NCBI GenBank assembly: GCA_903872005.1
Contig: CAIQJD010000546.1
Span: 1-9,231, forward strand
Reading direction: 5' to 3'
DNA: 9,231 bases
From: an uncultured bacterium
GTDB taxonomy: Bacteria; Chloroflexota; Anaerolineae; JACIWP01
Shown piece after piece: positions 1-6,032 of the stretch. A model generated the notes under the pieces. The model was not told the origin of the DNA. It saw only the letters and a program-made list of their open reading frames with translations, and did not search any database. A program made the translations under genes and the position numbers. Each line of letters begins with the position of its first letter. Position 1 is the first letter of the stretch.

Positions 1-2
1 CG

Positions 3-896
3 CTGCAAGAGGTCGTGACGTTCGGCTATTCCATCTGCGCCGGCGTGGCGCTGGCCCTGATTTACGTCCTGCCGGCCATCGCCGGCGGCCAGCCCATGGA
101 TCCCCAGGCATTGCTCAACGCCATGATGGATCGGCTGCTGCGGGGCTGGAGCGGGTTGCTCACCGCGCTGCCGCAATTCCTGCTCATCATCCTCGTGACC
201 TGGTTCTGGGTCAAAGCCATCGAGCGCCGACCCTTCCGCAGCATCGGCCTGATCACGCAACGGCCGGCCTGGGAATGGGCGCGCGGCATGTTCCTGGGCG
301 CGTTCTGCTTCGGCCTGAGCGTGGCCCTGGCGGCGGCTACCGGGCATGTGCAGTGGGGCGGATTCGCGCCGGCCGGCGTGGGGTCGGCCCTCATGTGGAC
401 GGGCGTGACCCTGGCCTTCTACGTCATCCAGGGGCCGGCCGAAGAGGTCATGGCGCGGGGCTACCTGCTGCCGGCGTTGGCGACGCGCGCCGGCCCCGCG
501 CTCGGCATCGCCATCTCGGCGCTGATCTTCGCCGCCGGCCACCTGTTCAATCCCAATGTCAGCTTCCTGGGTATCCTGAATCTGTTCCTCTACGGGGTTT
601 TCGCCGCGCTCTATGCGCTGCGCGAAGAGGGGCTATGGGGCATCTTCGGCTTCCATACGGCCTGGAACTGGGTGCAAGGGAGCGTGTTGGGCCTGGAAGT
701 GAGCGGAGCCAACCTCTCGCCGGCCCCGCTGGTGCGCCTGACCACCAGCGGGCCGGCGTGGTGGGCCGGCGGCCCCTTTGGCCCCGAAGGCGGCCTGGTG
801 GTCACTATCATCACGCTCGTCGGCCTGGCCGTGCTCCTCTGCCTGCCGGCGGCCCGCGACATGGGGTGCGAGCCGCCGCCGGCCGACGCGGACTGA
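3..896 (+). CDS. CPBP-family intramembrane metalloprotease (Rce1-like), 5' end probably outside window
   Basis: Membrane protein of the CPBP/Rce1-like (Abi) family, putative metal-dependent intramembrane proteases. Numbering from the first in-window start (GTG at 15), the three family motifs are in order: EEVMAR (E143, E144, R148), FAAGH (H176) and HTAWN (H214, N218). These are the presumed glutamate and histidine metal and catalytic residues. Hydrophobic segments lie at about residues 4-25, 50-67, 92-110, 123-140, 160-178, 183-201 and 260-279, so the protein is polytopic in the inner membrane. The frame stays open to the left edge and the GTG at 15 has only a weak ribosome binding site directly before a membrane helix, so the true start is probably upstream. 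The TGA stop (894-896) abuts the hyuA stop on the other strand with no gap, so the genes converge. Family members serve in bacteriocin immunity, peptide processing or prenyl-protein processing; the substrate here is unknown. The family call is firm, the role open. Confidence 0.9.
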   Translation: MQEVVTFGYSICAGVALALIYVLPAIAGGQPMDPQALLNAMMDRLLRGWSGLLTALPQFLLIILVTWFWVKAIERRPFRSIGLITQRPAWEWARGMFLGAFCFGLSVALAAATGHVQWGGFAPAGVGSALMWTGVTLAFYVIQGPAEEVMARGYLLPALATRAGPALGIAISALIFAAGHLFNPNVSFLGILNLFLYGVFAALYALREEGLWGIFGFHTAWNWVQGSVLGLEVSGANLSPAPLVRLTTSGPAWWAGGPFGPEGGLVVTIITLVGLAVLLCLPAARDMGCEPPPADAD

Positions 897-2960
897 CTAC
901 AGCGTCACGATGATATTGCCCAGCGCATCCACACGCGCCTGTTCGCCGGGCAGGATCAGCGTGGTCGAATCGAGCTGCTCGACGATGGCCGGCCCGCGCC
1001 AGGCATGGCCGGGCAAGAGCCGGCTCCGCTCGTACACCTGCGTGGTGCGCCATTCCCCATCCAGGAAGACCGGCCGCTCCTCGCGCGGCGCCGGCCGCAG
1101 CCCCGCGCCAACCAGCTCGGCCGGCCGCGCCTGTGGCTTGGGCAGCCGGCCGACGCCGGCCAGCCGCAAGTTGACGAACTCGGTCGCTTCCGTCGGCCGG
1201 CTGTAGCCATAGGTCGCCTGGTGCAACTGATGGAAAGACGCGTTGATCGCCTGCAAGGCGGCCAGATCGAGCCGGCCGGCCGGCGCCGGCGTCTCCAGGT
1301 TGTGCCCCTGGCCGCGATAGCGCATCTCCACCGAGCGCGTCAACGCGATATCCTCGGCCGGCACGCCTTCCTCCAGCAGTTGCGCGGTCGCCTGGCTTTC
1401 CAAAGCGGCGTAGGCGGCGTTGAGCCGTTCAAGACTTCCGAAGTCTTCCAGACTTCGGAAGTCTAGCGCCAGCATGTGGGTGCGGGCGTAGTCGTGCCGG
1501 AAGTCGGCCATCAGCAGGCCGATGGCCGAGGTGATGCCCGGCGCCGGCGGGATCAGCACCGCCGGCGCGCCCAGCTCGCGCGCCAGATCGCTGGCGTGCA
1601 GCGGGCCGCCGCCGCCAAAGGCGATGACCGTGAACTGGCGCGGGTCGTAGCCCCGCTCCACCGAGACGACGCGGATGCCCTTGAGCATGTTGGCATTGAC
1701 GATGCGCAGCATCCCCTCGGCGGCCCGCTCCAGCGAAAGGCCCAGGGGCCGCGCCACCTCGCGCTCGATGGCTTCGCGCGCCAGCTCTGGGTGCAGGGCC
1801 ATGCTCCCGCCCAGCAGGCCGGCCGGCGTGAGCCGGCCCAGGACCAGGTTGGCGTCGGTGACGCAAGGACGCCGGCCGCCGCGCCCGTAGCAAGCCGGGC
1901 CAGGATCCGCGCCGGCCGATTGCGGCCCCACATGCAGCCCGCCGCCGGCGTCCATCCAGGCGATGCTCCCGCCGCCGGCGCCCAGGGTATGCACATCAAT
2001 CATCGGCACGGTGATGGCGTGGCCGCCGATCTCCGCTTCGCGCGACAGGCGAATCTGCCCCTGGTGCGCCAGGGCGATGTCGAAGCTGGTGCCGCCCATG
2101 TCAATGGTGATGGCGTTCTCGAAGCCGGCCTGGCGCGCCAGGGTGACGCCGCCCAACACGCCGCCGGCCAGACCCGACAGGATGGTGTTGACGCTCTTGC
2201 GGCCGGCCATCTCGGCCGTCATGATGCCGCCGTTGGACTGCATGACGTGCAGCCGCGACGCCACGCCCATCTCGCCAATGGCATCGTTCAGCCGGCGCAG
2301 GTAACGCTCCACAATCGGCATCACCGCGGCGTTCATCACCGTGGTGCTGGCGCGCTCGTACTCGCGGATTTCGGGCAGCACCTCGCTGGAAAGGGAAACG
2401 CTGGCGGCCGGATAGAGCGCGGCGAGCAGCTCGCCGATGCGGCGCTCGTGGGTCGGGTTGATGTAGCTGTGCAGGAAGACGACGGCGATGGAGGCGACGC
2501 CGCTGGCCTGAATCTCGCCAATCGCGCGCCGCGCCTGCCCTTCGTCCAGGGGCAGCGCCTCCGAGCCATCGTAGAGGGTGCGTTCGGCAATCTCCCAGCG
2601 CCGCGAGCGCGGCGCCAGGGGCGCCGGCCGCTGGACGCGCCAGTCGTACAGGCGCGGTCGGTCCTGGCGCACGATGTCCAGAATGTCGCCGAAGCCCCGG
2701 GTCGTCAGCAGCGCCGTGGGCACGCCCTTGCCCTCCAGCACAGCGTTGGTGGCAACGGTAGTGCCGTGAATCAAGAACTGGATCGCCCCCGGCGCAATGC
2801 CCTCCCGCTCGACCAACTGACGGATGCCGTTCAGGACGCCCTGTGAGGGGTCGGCCGGCGTCGAAGGGACTTTGGCAAAGGTCATTTGGCCGCTATCCAG
2901 ATGGAACAGCGCCAGATCGGTGAATGTGCCGCCGACATCTACTCCCAGAATGTATGGCAT
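897..2960 (-). CDS. hyuA: Hydantoinase/oxoprolinase family protein, subunit A (HyuA-like)
   Basis: ATP-dependent amidohydrolase A subunit, 687 aa, normal for the family (about 650-700). It is expected to pair with HyuB (4152-5858) in the cytoplasm to open hydantoin, 5-oxoproline or related cyclic amides. The N-terminal Hydant_A_N part has the phosphate-binding signature GVDVGGTFTD (residues 6-15) and IHGTTVATNAVLEGKG (64-79). The central Hydantoinase_A core has ITIDMGGTSFD (284-294), HTLGAGGGS (324-332) and SAGADPGPACYG (348-359). AFGGGGPLHA (447-456) and PGITSAIGLL (474-483) follow. The ATG at 2958-2960 is preceded by AGGAGAG (2969-2975). It starts 31 bp after the GNAT stop and is the last gene of the operon. 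Residues 500-510 (DFRSLEDFGSL) are encoded by a 33-bp hairpin element that looks like an in-frame insertion in a family-variable stretch. The family includes N-methylhydantoinase, 5-oxoprolinase, acetone carboxylase and caprolactamase subunits; substrate cannot be read from sequence. Confidence 0.93.
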   Translation of the reverse strand: MPYILGVDVGGTFTDLALFHLDSGQMTFAKVPSTPADPSQGVLNGIRQLVEREGIAPGAIQFLIHGTTVATNAVLEGKGVPTALLTTRGFGDILDIVRQDRPRLYDWRVQRPAPLAPRSRRWEIAERTLYDGSEALPLDEGQARRAIGEIQASGVASIAVVFLHSYINPTHERRIGELLAALYPAASVSLSSEVLPEIREYERASTTVMNAAVMPIVERYLRRLNDAIGEMGVASRLHVMQSNGGIMTAEMAGRKSVNTILSGLAGGVLGGVTLARQAGFENAITIDMGGTSFDIALAHQGQIRLSREAEIGGHAITVPMIDVHTLGAGGGSIAWMDAGGGLHVGPQSAGADPGPACYGRGGRRPCVTDANLVLGRLTPAGLLGGSMALHPELAREAIEREVARPLGLSLERAAEGMLRIVNANMLKGIRVVSVERGYDPRQFTVIAFGGGGPLHASDLARELGAPAVLIPPAPGITSAIGLLMADFRHDYARTHMLALDFRSLEDFGSLERLNAAYAALESQATAQLLEEGVPAEDIALTRSVEMRYRGQGHNLETPAPAGRLDLAALQAINASFHQLHQATYGYSRPTEATEFVNLRLAGVGRLPKPQARPAELVGAGLRPAPREERPVFLDGEWRTTQVYERSRLLPGHAWRGPAIVEQLDSTTLILPGEQARVDALGNIIVTL
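1432..1464. repeat. 33-bp perfect hairpin element, copy 1, inside hyuA
   Basis: The left arm AGACTTCCGAAGTCT (1432-1446) and right arm AGACTTCGGAAGTCT (1450-1464) are exact reverse complements around a TCC loop. The element is 33 bp, or 11 codons, and keeps the hyuA frame, encoding DFRSLEDFGSL. A sister copy with the same 15-3-15 layout lies at 4154-4186. This looks like a dispersed miniature palindromic repeat rather than conserved protein sequence. Confidence 0.9.
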
Positions 2961-2991
2961 GCGTGTCTCTCTCCTGATACTTCGACCAATG

Positions 2992-3453
2992 TCATTGTAA
3001 CTTTCTCACCATGATGAGGCACGGATCGGCCGGCCAAATGCCATCGAATTCCTCCAGCGGCAGGAAGCCGCACCGCATGTAGAACGCGCGCGTGCCCGCA
3101 TAGTGTTCATCCGGCTTCGAAGGTCCCAACGTCTTCACTTCCAGGTACTCTGCGCCGGCCGCCCGGCCGGCCTCTTCCGCACGCCTCACCAGCGCTGTGC
3201 CAATGCCACACCTGTGGTAGGCTCGAAGCACGGCCATCACGTGGATTTCCGTTGTGTATGCATTGTGCTGTTGCAGAGACAGGAAGCCGAGCACTTGTCC
3301 CCCACGCGCGGCGATGAGCGTCGGCAACCGCTGCACGTCCTCTGCAATATGGCTGATAGCTTCCTCGATGCCGAACCACTCTGGTAAGGAACGCAAGATC
3401 GCTTCGCACGCGCCTGCGTCCGCAAAGGTCGCTGGTCGGATCTCGAACTCCAT
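2992..3453 (-). CDS. GNAT-family N-acetyltransferase
   Basis: Single-domain acetyl-CoA-dependent acetyltransferase, 153 aa, a usual length. The acetyl-CoA pyrophosphate-binding motif A is HRCGIGTAL (residues 80-88; R/Q-x-x-G-x-G/A consensus), preceded by the strand TTEIHVMAVLRAYH. Motif B is at YAGTRAFYMRCGFLPLEEF (118-136), with the aromatic residues and CGF turn typical of the fold. The ATG at 3451-3453 is served by AAGGAG (3461-3466), which lies inside the last codons of gntR; only 2 bp separate the gntR stop from this ATG, so translation is probably coupled. Base composition is lower in GC than its neighbours (52-67% in rows counted), it uses AGA and TTA codons near its end, and it has no GCCGGC between about 3180 and 3480, hinting at later arrival. 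The substrate is unknown; in this operon an amine or amino acid released by hydantoinase action is one guess. Confidence 0.9.
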   Translation of the reverse strand: MEFEIRPATFADAGACEAILRSLPEWFGIEEAISHIAEDVQRLPTLIAARGGQVLGFLSLQQHNAYTTEIHVMAVLRAYHRCGIGTALVRRAEEAGRAAGAEYLEVKTLGPSKPDEHYAGTRAFYMRCGFLPLEEFDGIWPADPCLIMVRKLQ

Positions 3454-3455
3454 GC

Positions 3456-4142
3456 TCAGTCTCCTTCAGATGCACCCGATCCGCCGGCCGCCAGCGACGC
3501 CAACAACGCATCGCGCGTGGCGACCAGCTCGGCGCGCAGCAGACGCTCGACTTCATCGGCTGCGCCGGCGCGCGCCGCGTCCAATAATAACCGGTGATTG
3601 TCGGCCGAATGGGCCAGCCGGCCGGGGAGCGCCAGATAACGCCGGATGTAGCGCTGCGCCCGGTCGCGCAGGCCCAGGACCTGCGCCAGGACCAGGGGCC
3701 GGCCGGCCGCCGCGTACAGCGCCTCATGAAAGAGGCGCACTTGCTCGAAGCAGCGCCCGGCGTCGCCGATCTCCAGAGCCGCCGTCATCTCTCGATAGGC
3801 CCCTTCCAATGCGGCGACGCCGGCCGGCGCCACCCCGGCGACGCCCAGCCGGCCCAACAGCGGCTCCAGAGCAATCCGCATCAGGTAGATTTGCTCGGCC
3901 TCGCCCGCCGAAAGGGGCGTGACCGTCGCGCCGCGATAGGTCTCGGAGAGGACCATCCCCTCGGCTTGCAGCCGGCCCAGGGCCTCGCGCACCGGCATGC
4001 GGCTCACGCCGAGCCGGCCGGCCAGCTCATCCTGGCTCAAGCGCGTCCCCGGCTCCAGCGCGCCGCTCAAGATCGCCTCGCGCAGATGCTCATAGACGGC
4101 CTGCGCCACAGTCTTGGGCTGGATCGCGTCGGACGCCGGCAT
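3456..4142 (-). CDS. GntR-family transcriptional regulator, FadR subfamily (FCD domain)
   Basis: Probable repressor of the hyu operon, 228 aa, typical for FadR-type GntR proteins. The N-terminal winged helix (about residues 10-76) shows AVYEHLREAILSGALEPGTRL, QDELAGRLGVSRMPVREALGRL (recognition helix region 38-59) and EGMV, all hallmark GntR sequence. The C-terminal all-helical FCD effector domain (about 83-215) has RIALEPLLGRL, LFHEALYAAAGRP (H139) and DNHRLLLDAARAG (H183). From memory of the family, the Asp usually four residues before the first His is Val135 here, and the last His position reads LRAEL (E205), so metal binding may be altered. The ATG at 4140-4142 lies 9 bp from the hyuB stop with AGGGGGA (4147-4153) before it. 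It is the second gene of the operon, so it would be autoregulated if it binds the palindrome at 5878-5895. The ligand is unknown. Confidence 0.92.
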   Translation of the reverse strand: MPASDAIQPKTVAQAVYEHLREAILSGALEPGTRLSQDELAGRLGVSRMPVREALGRLQAEGMVLSETYRGATVTPLSAGEAEQIYLMRIALEPLLGRLGVAGVAPAGVAALEGAYREMTAALEIGDAGRCFEQVRLFHEALYAAAGRPLVLAQVLGLRDRAQRYIRRYLALPGRLAHSADNHRLLLDAARAGAADEVERLLRAELVATRDALLASLAAGGSGASEGD

Positions 4143-4151
4143 CGCGTCCCC

Positions 4152-5858
4152 CTAGATTTCCGAAGTCTGCGAGACTTCGGAAATCTGCGCGCCATATACC
4201 GTGTCGGCGCGCGCCGGCGAGATCATGCGCTCGCGCACGTCGTCGGCCACGGCTTGCGGATCGCGCTGCGCCGGCGCGCCCCAGCCGCCCCCGCCCGGCG
4301 TCGTCGTAATCAGCTCGTCGCCGGCCTGGATCGGGCGCGTGATCTTGCCCGGCAGCTCCGTCATCTGGCCGGCGTGGCCCAGCTCGACGCGCGAGGTCGC
4401 GGCCGGCAGCCCCCCTTCCACGCCCCAGGGGCGGGTGTGGTGGCGATCCGAGCTGACCGTCAGGGTGGCGTCGGTATGCACGACCACGTGACGCTGCATC
4501 CCCAGGCCGCCGCGGAAGCGGCCGGCGCCCTCCGAATCGGGGACCAGCCCGTAGCGCCTCACGGTGATCGGGTAGTTCGCCTCGATCACCTCCACCGGCG
4601 CGTTGCGGGTGTTGGTCATGTGGGTATGCACGCCCGACATGCCGTCGCGGTCGTGGAACGCGCCCTGGCCGCCGCCGTATGTCTCGGTGTAATTGAACCA
4701 CCGGCCGGTGCGCGGGTTGAGGCCGCCGATGATGACCATGTTCTCGGTGCCCGAGCAGGCCGCCGTCAAGCGATCCGGCACGGCCAACAAGAGCGCGCCG
4801 GTCATCACATCCACGATGCGCTGGGTGGTGACGATGTTGGAATGCACCGTGGAGGCCGGGAAGTTGGCATGCAGCAGGCTCCCCTCCGGCGCGATGACAT
4901 GGATCGGCCGGTGCGCGCCGCTGTTGGGCGGCAGGCCGGGGTCTACCAGACATTTGACGACGTAGTAGGCGCAGGCTTGCACGGTGGGCCGCCGGCAATT
5001 GAGCGAGCCGCGCACCTGCGGCGAGGTGCCGGTGAAGTCGAAGGTGATCTCGTCGCCGGCCACCGTCACGGCGACCCGAATGGGGATCAGGCTCTCCTCG
5101 GCGTCGTTGAATTCCAGGTAGTCCTCGAAGCGGTAGACGCCGGCGGGAATTTCGCGGATGCCGGCGCGCATGCGCCGCTCCGAGTAGTCCATGATGTCGG
5201 CCATGACGCCGGCCAGCGTCGGGGCATCGTAGCGGGCGAAGAGGTCTTGCAGCCGGCGCTCGCCGACGTTATTGGCCGCCACCTGGGCCATCAAATCGCC
5301 GCGCCCTTCCATCTTCGTGCGGATGTTGGCGATGAAGAATTCCAGCAGCTCTTCATCCACCACATCGCGCTTGACGATCTTGACCGGCGGGATTTGCAGC
5401 CCCTCTTGATAGATCTCATGGACGCCCACCGGCATGCTGCCCGGCGAATAGCCGCCCACATCCACATGGTGCGATTGGTTGGCGACCAGGGCGACGATCT
5501 GCCCCTGATGGAAGACCGGCGAGACGACGGTGATGTCGTTGAGATGACCCGGGCCGGCCGGATAGGGGATATTCATCATGATGTCGTCGCCGGGCTGCCA
5601 GCGTTCGGCGGGGATGGTCTTGAGGACCGTCTCGACCACGGCCGACATGACGCCCAGGTGCAGCGGCGTCGCCACCTCGCTCTGGGCGATGACCTCGCCG
5701 GCCGGCGTGTAGATGGCCGCCGAGCAGTCGCGCCGGTCTTTGATGTTGGTGGAATAGGCGGTGCGTATCAACGCGGCAACCATTTCGTCGGCGACGGAAT
5801 AGAGCGCGCTACGCGCCACTTCCATGAGGATCGGGTCATGGGCGGCTGCTGCGGACAT
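4152..5858 (-). CDS. hyuB: Hydantoinase B/oxoprolinase family protein, subunit B (HyuB-like)
   Basis: B subunit of the ATP-dependent hydantoinase/oxoprolinase complex, 568 aa (family usually about 520-580), cytoplasmic, partner of HyuA. Family blocks in order: AYSTNIKDRRDCSAAI (34-49), PGHLNDITVVSPVF (103-116), HHVDVGGYSPGSMP (130-143), NYTETYGGGQGA (389-400), HMTNTRNAPVEVIEANYP (413-430), DSEGAGRFRGGLG (441-453), DRHHTRPWGVEGG (471-483) and TTTPGGGGWGAP (518-529). The ATG at 5856-5858 is chosen because AGGAGG (5866-5871) sits 7 nt upstream and the promoter lies just beyond; the longer open frame to 6638 would run through the operator and antisense to the methyltransferase gene. The protein should end near VYGA, as relatives do, but carries an extra tail, QISEVSQTSEI (558-568), encoded by a 33-bp hairpin element that also supplies the first base of the stop codon. 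It is the first gene of the operon. The substrate cannot be assigned. Confidence 0.93.
   Translation of the reverse strand: MSAAAAHDPILMEVARSALYSVADEMVAALIRTAYSTNIKDRRDCSAAIYTPAGEVIAQSEVATPLHLGVMSAVVETVLKTIPAERWQPGDDIMMNIPYPAGPGHLNDITVVSPVFHQGQIVALVANQSHHVDVGGYSPGSMPVGVHEIYQEGLQIPPVKIVKRDVVDEELLEFFIANIRTKMEGRGDLMAQVAANNVGERRLQDLFARYDAPTLAGVMADIMDYSERRMRAGIREIPAGVYRFEDYLEFNDAEESLIPIRVAVTVAGDEITFDFTGTSPQVRGSLNCRRPTVQACAYYVVKCLVDPGLPPNSGAHRPIHVIAPEGSLLHANFPASTVHSNIVTTQRIVDVMTGALLLAVPDRLTAACSGTENMVIIGGLNPRTGRWFNYTETYGGGQGAFHDRDGMSGVHTHMTNTRNAPVEVIEANYPITVRRYGLVPDSEGAGRFRGGLGMQRHVVVHTDATLTVSSDRHHTRPWGVEGGLPAATSRVELGHAGQMTELPGKITRPIQAGDELITTTPGGGGWGAPAQRDPQAVADDVRERMISPARADTVYGAQISEVSQTSEI
4154..4186. 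repeat. 33-bp perfect hairpin element, copy 2, at the 3' end of hyuB
   Basis: The left arm AGATTTCCGAAGTCT (4154-4168) and right arm AGACTTCGGAAATCT (4172-4186) are exact reverse complements around a GCG loop. Against copy 1 (1432-1464) the stem differs only by C to T at arm position 4 and the matching G to A in the other arm, so pairing is kept. It encodes the HyuB tail and ends next to the gntR ribosome binding site, so in mRNA it could act as an intercistronic stem, a role that is inferred. Confidence 0.9.
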
Positions 5859-5865
5859 GGGAGCG

Positions 5866-5871
5866 CCTCCT
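5866..5871 (-). promoter_or_regulatory. Strong Shine-Dalgarno of hyuB
   Basis: AGGAGG on the minus strand lies 7 nt before the ATG at 5858. It is a near-ideal site and fixes the hyuB start against longer in-frame alternatives. Confidence 0.9.
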
Positions 5872-5877
5872 GCATTG

Positions 5878-5895
5878 GATATTGGATCCAATATC
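5878..5895. promoter_or_regulatory. 18-bp perfect palindromic operator, probable GntR (FCD-type) binding site
   Basis: GATATTGGATCCAATATC is its own reverse complement over all 18 bases. It touches the last base of the hyuB -10 box (5896) and spans the expected transcription start (about 5889), so a bound protein would block initiation. The core ATTGGATCCAAT matches, as I remember it, the operator of Caulobacter VanR, another FCD-type GntR repressor. A further direct ATTGGAT lies at 5874-5880. The likely ligand is the GntR protein encoded at 3456-4142; that link is inference. Confidence 0.8.
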
Positions 5896-5924
5896 ATTTT
5901 AGCACGGATGGCGTTCGGCGTCAA
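5896..5924 (-). promoter_or_regulatory. Sigma-70-type promoter of the hyuB-gntR-GNAT-hyuA operon
   Basis: On the minus strand, TTGACG (5919-5924) and TAAAAT (5896-5901) are separated by exactly 17 bp. Both hexamers match the sigma-70 consensus at five of six positions. The predicted start is near 5889, giving a leader of about 30 nt. The operator palindrome adjoins the -10 box. Confidence 0.85.
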
Positions 5925-5937
5925 GGGGGAATCGGCC

Positions 5938-5953
5938 CGCCGGCGCGCCGGCG
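5938..5953. other. 16-bp GC-only palindrome between the two divergent promoters
   Basis: CGCCGGCGCGCCGGCG is a perfect palindrome ending one base before the methyltransferase -35 box and 13 bp upstream of the hyuB -35 box. It contains two overlapping copies of the locally very common GCCGGC hexamer, so it may be compositional. Position would also suit a regulator of the methyltransferase gene. Function is not shown. Confidence 0.35.
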
Positions 5954-5954
5954 C

Positions 5955-5983
5955 TTGATTTTGCCGCGCCATTGGTGTATGAT
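5955..5983 (+). promoter_or_regulatory. Sigma-70-type promoter of the methyltransferase gene
   Basis: TTGATT (5955-5960) and TATGAT (5978-5983) have a 17-bp spacer, close to consensus. The expected start is near 5990, giving a leader of about 43 nt. An in-frame ATG at 5979 lies inside the -10 box and so cannot be the translation start from this promoter. The promoter is back to back with the hyuB promoter, with 30 bp between the two -35 boxes. Confidence 0.8.
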
Positions 5984-6032
5984 GGGATCGGCGCGGACAC
6001 AGCGCACAGGCAGCAGAGATGAAGGACGCGCG

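Noticed and set aside
845..883. Stem with arms GCCGGCGGC and GCCGCCGGC near the end of the CPBP gene, considered as a terminator.
   Set aside because: The 21-nt loop, absence of a T-tract, location within coding sequence and general GCCGGC richness make it unconvincing.
1476..2846. 456-codon open frame on the + strand.
   Set aside because: Fully antisense to hyuA, with low-complexity Ala-Arg-Gly-His composition and no recognisable domain.
1432..4186. The paired hairpin elements as a CRISPR array, transposon ends or attachment sites.
   Set aside because: Only two copies 2.7 kb apart, no spacers, no transposase between them, and the DNA between is an ordinary operon; each unit is a self-contained hairpin.
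3594..6032. Long open frame on the + strand in frame with and upstream of the methyltransferase gene.
   Set aside because: It lies antisense to gntR and hyuB, both clear families, has no family motifs, and the promoter and ribosome binding site place the real start at 6033. High GC makes stop codons rare on the opposite strand.
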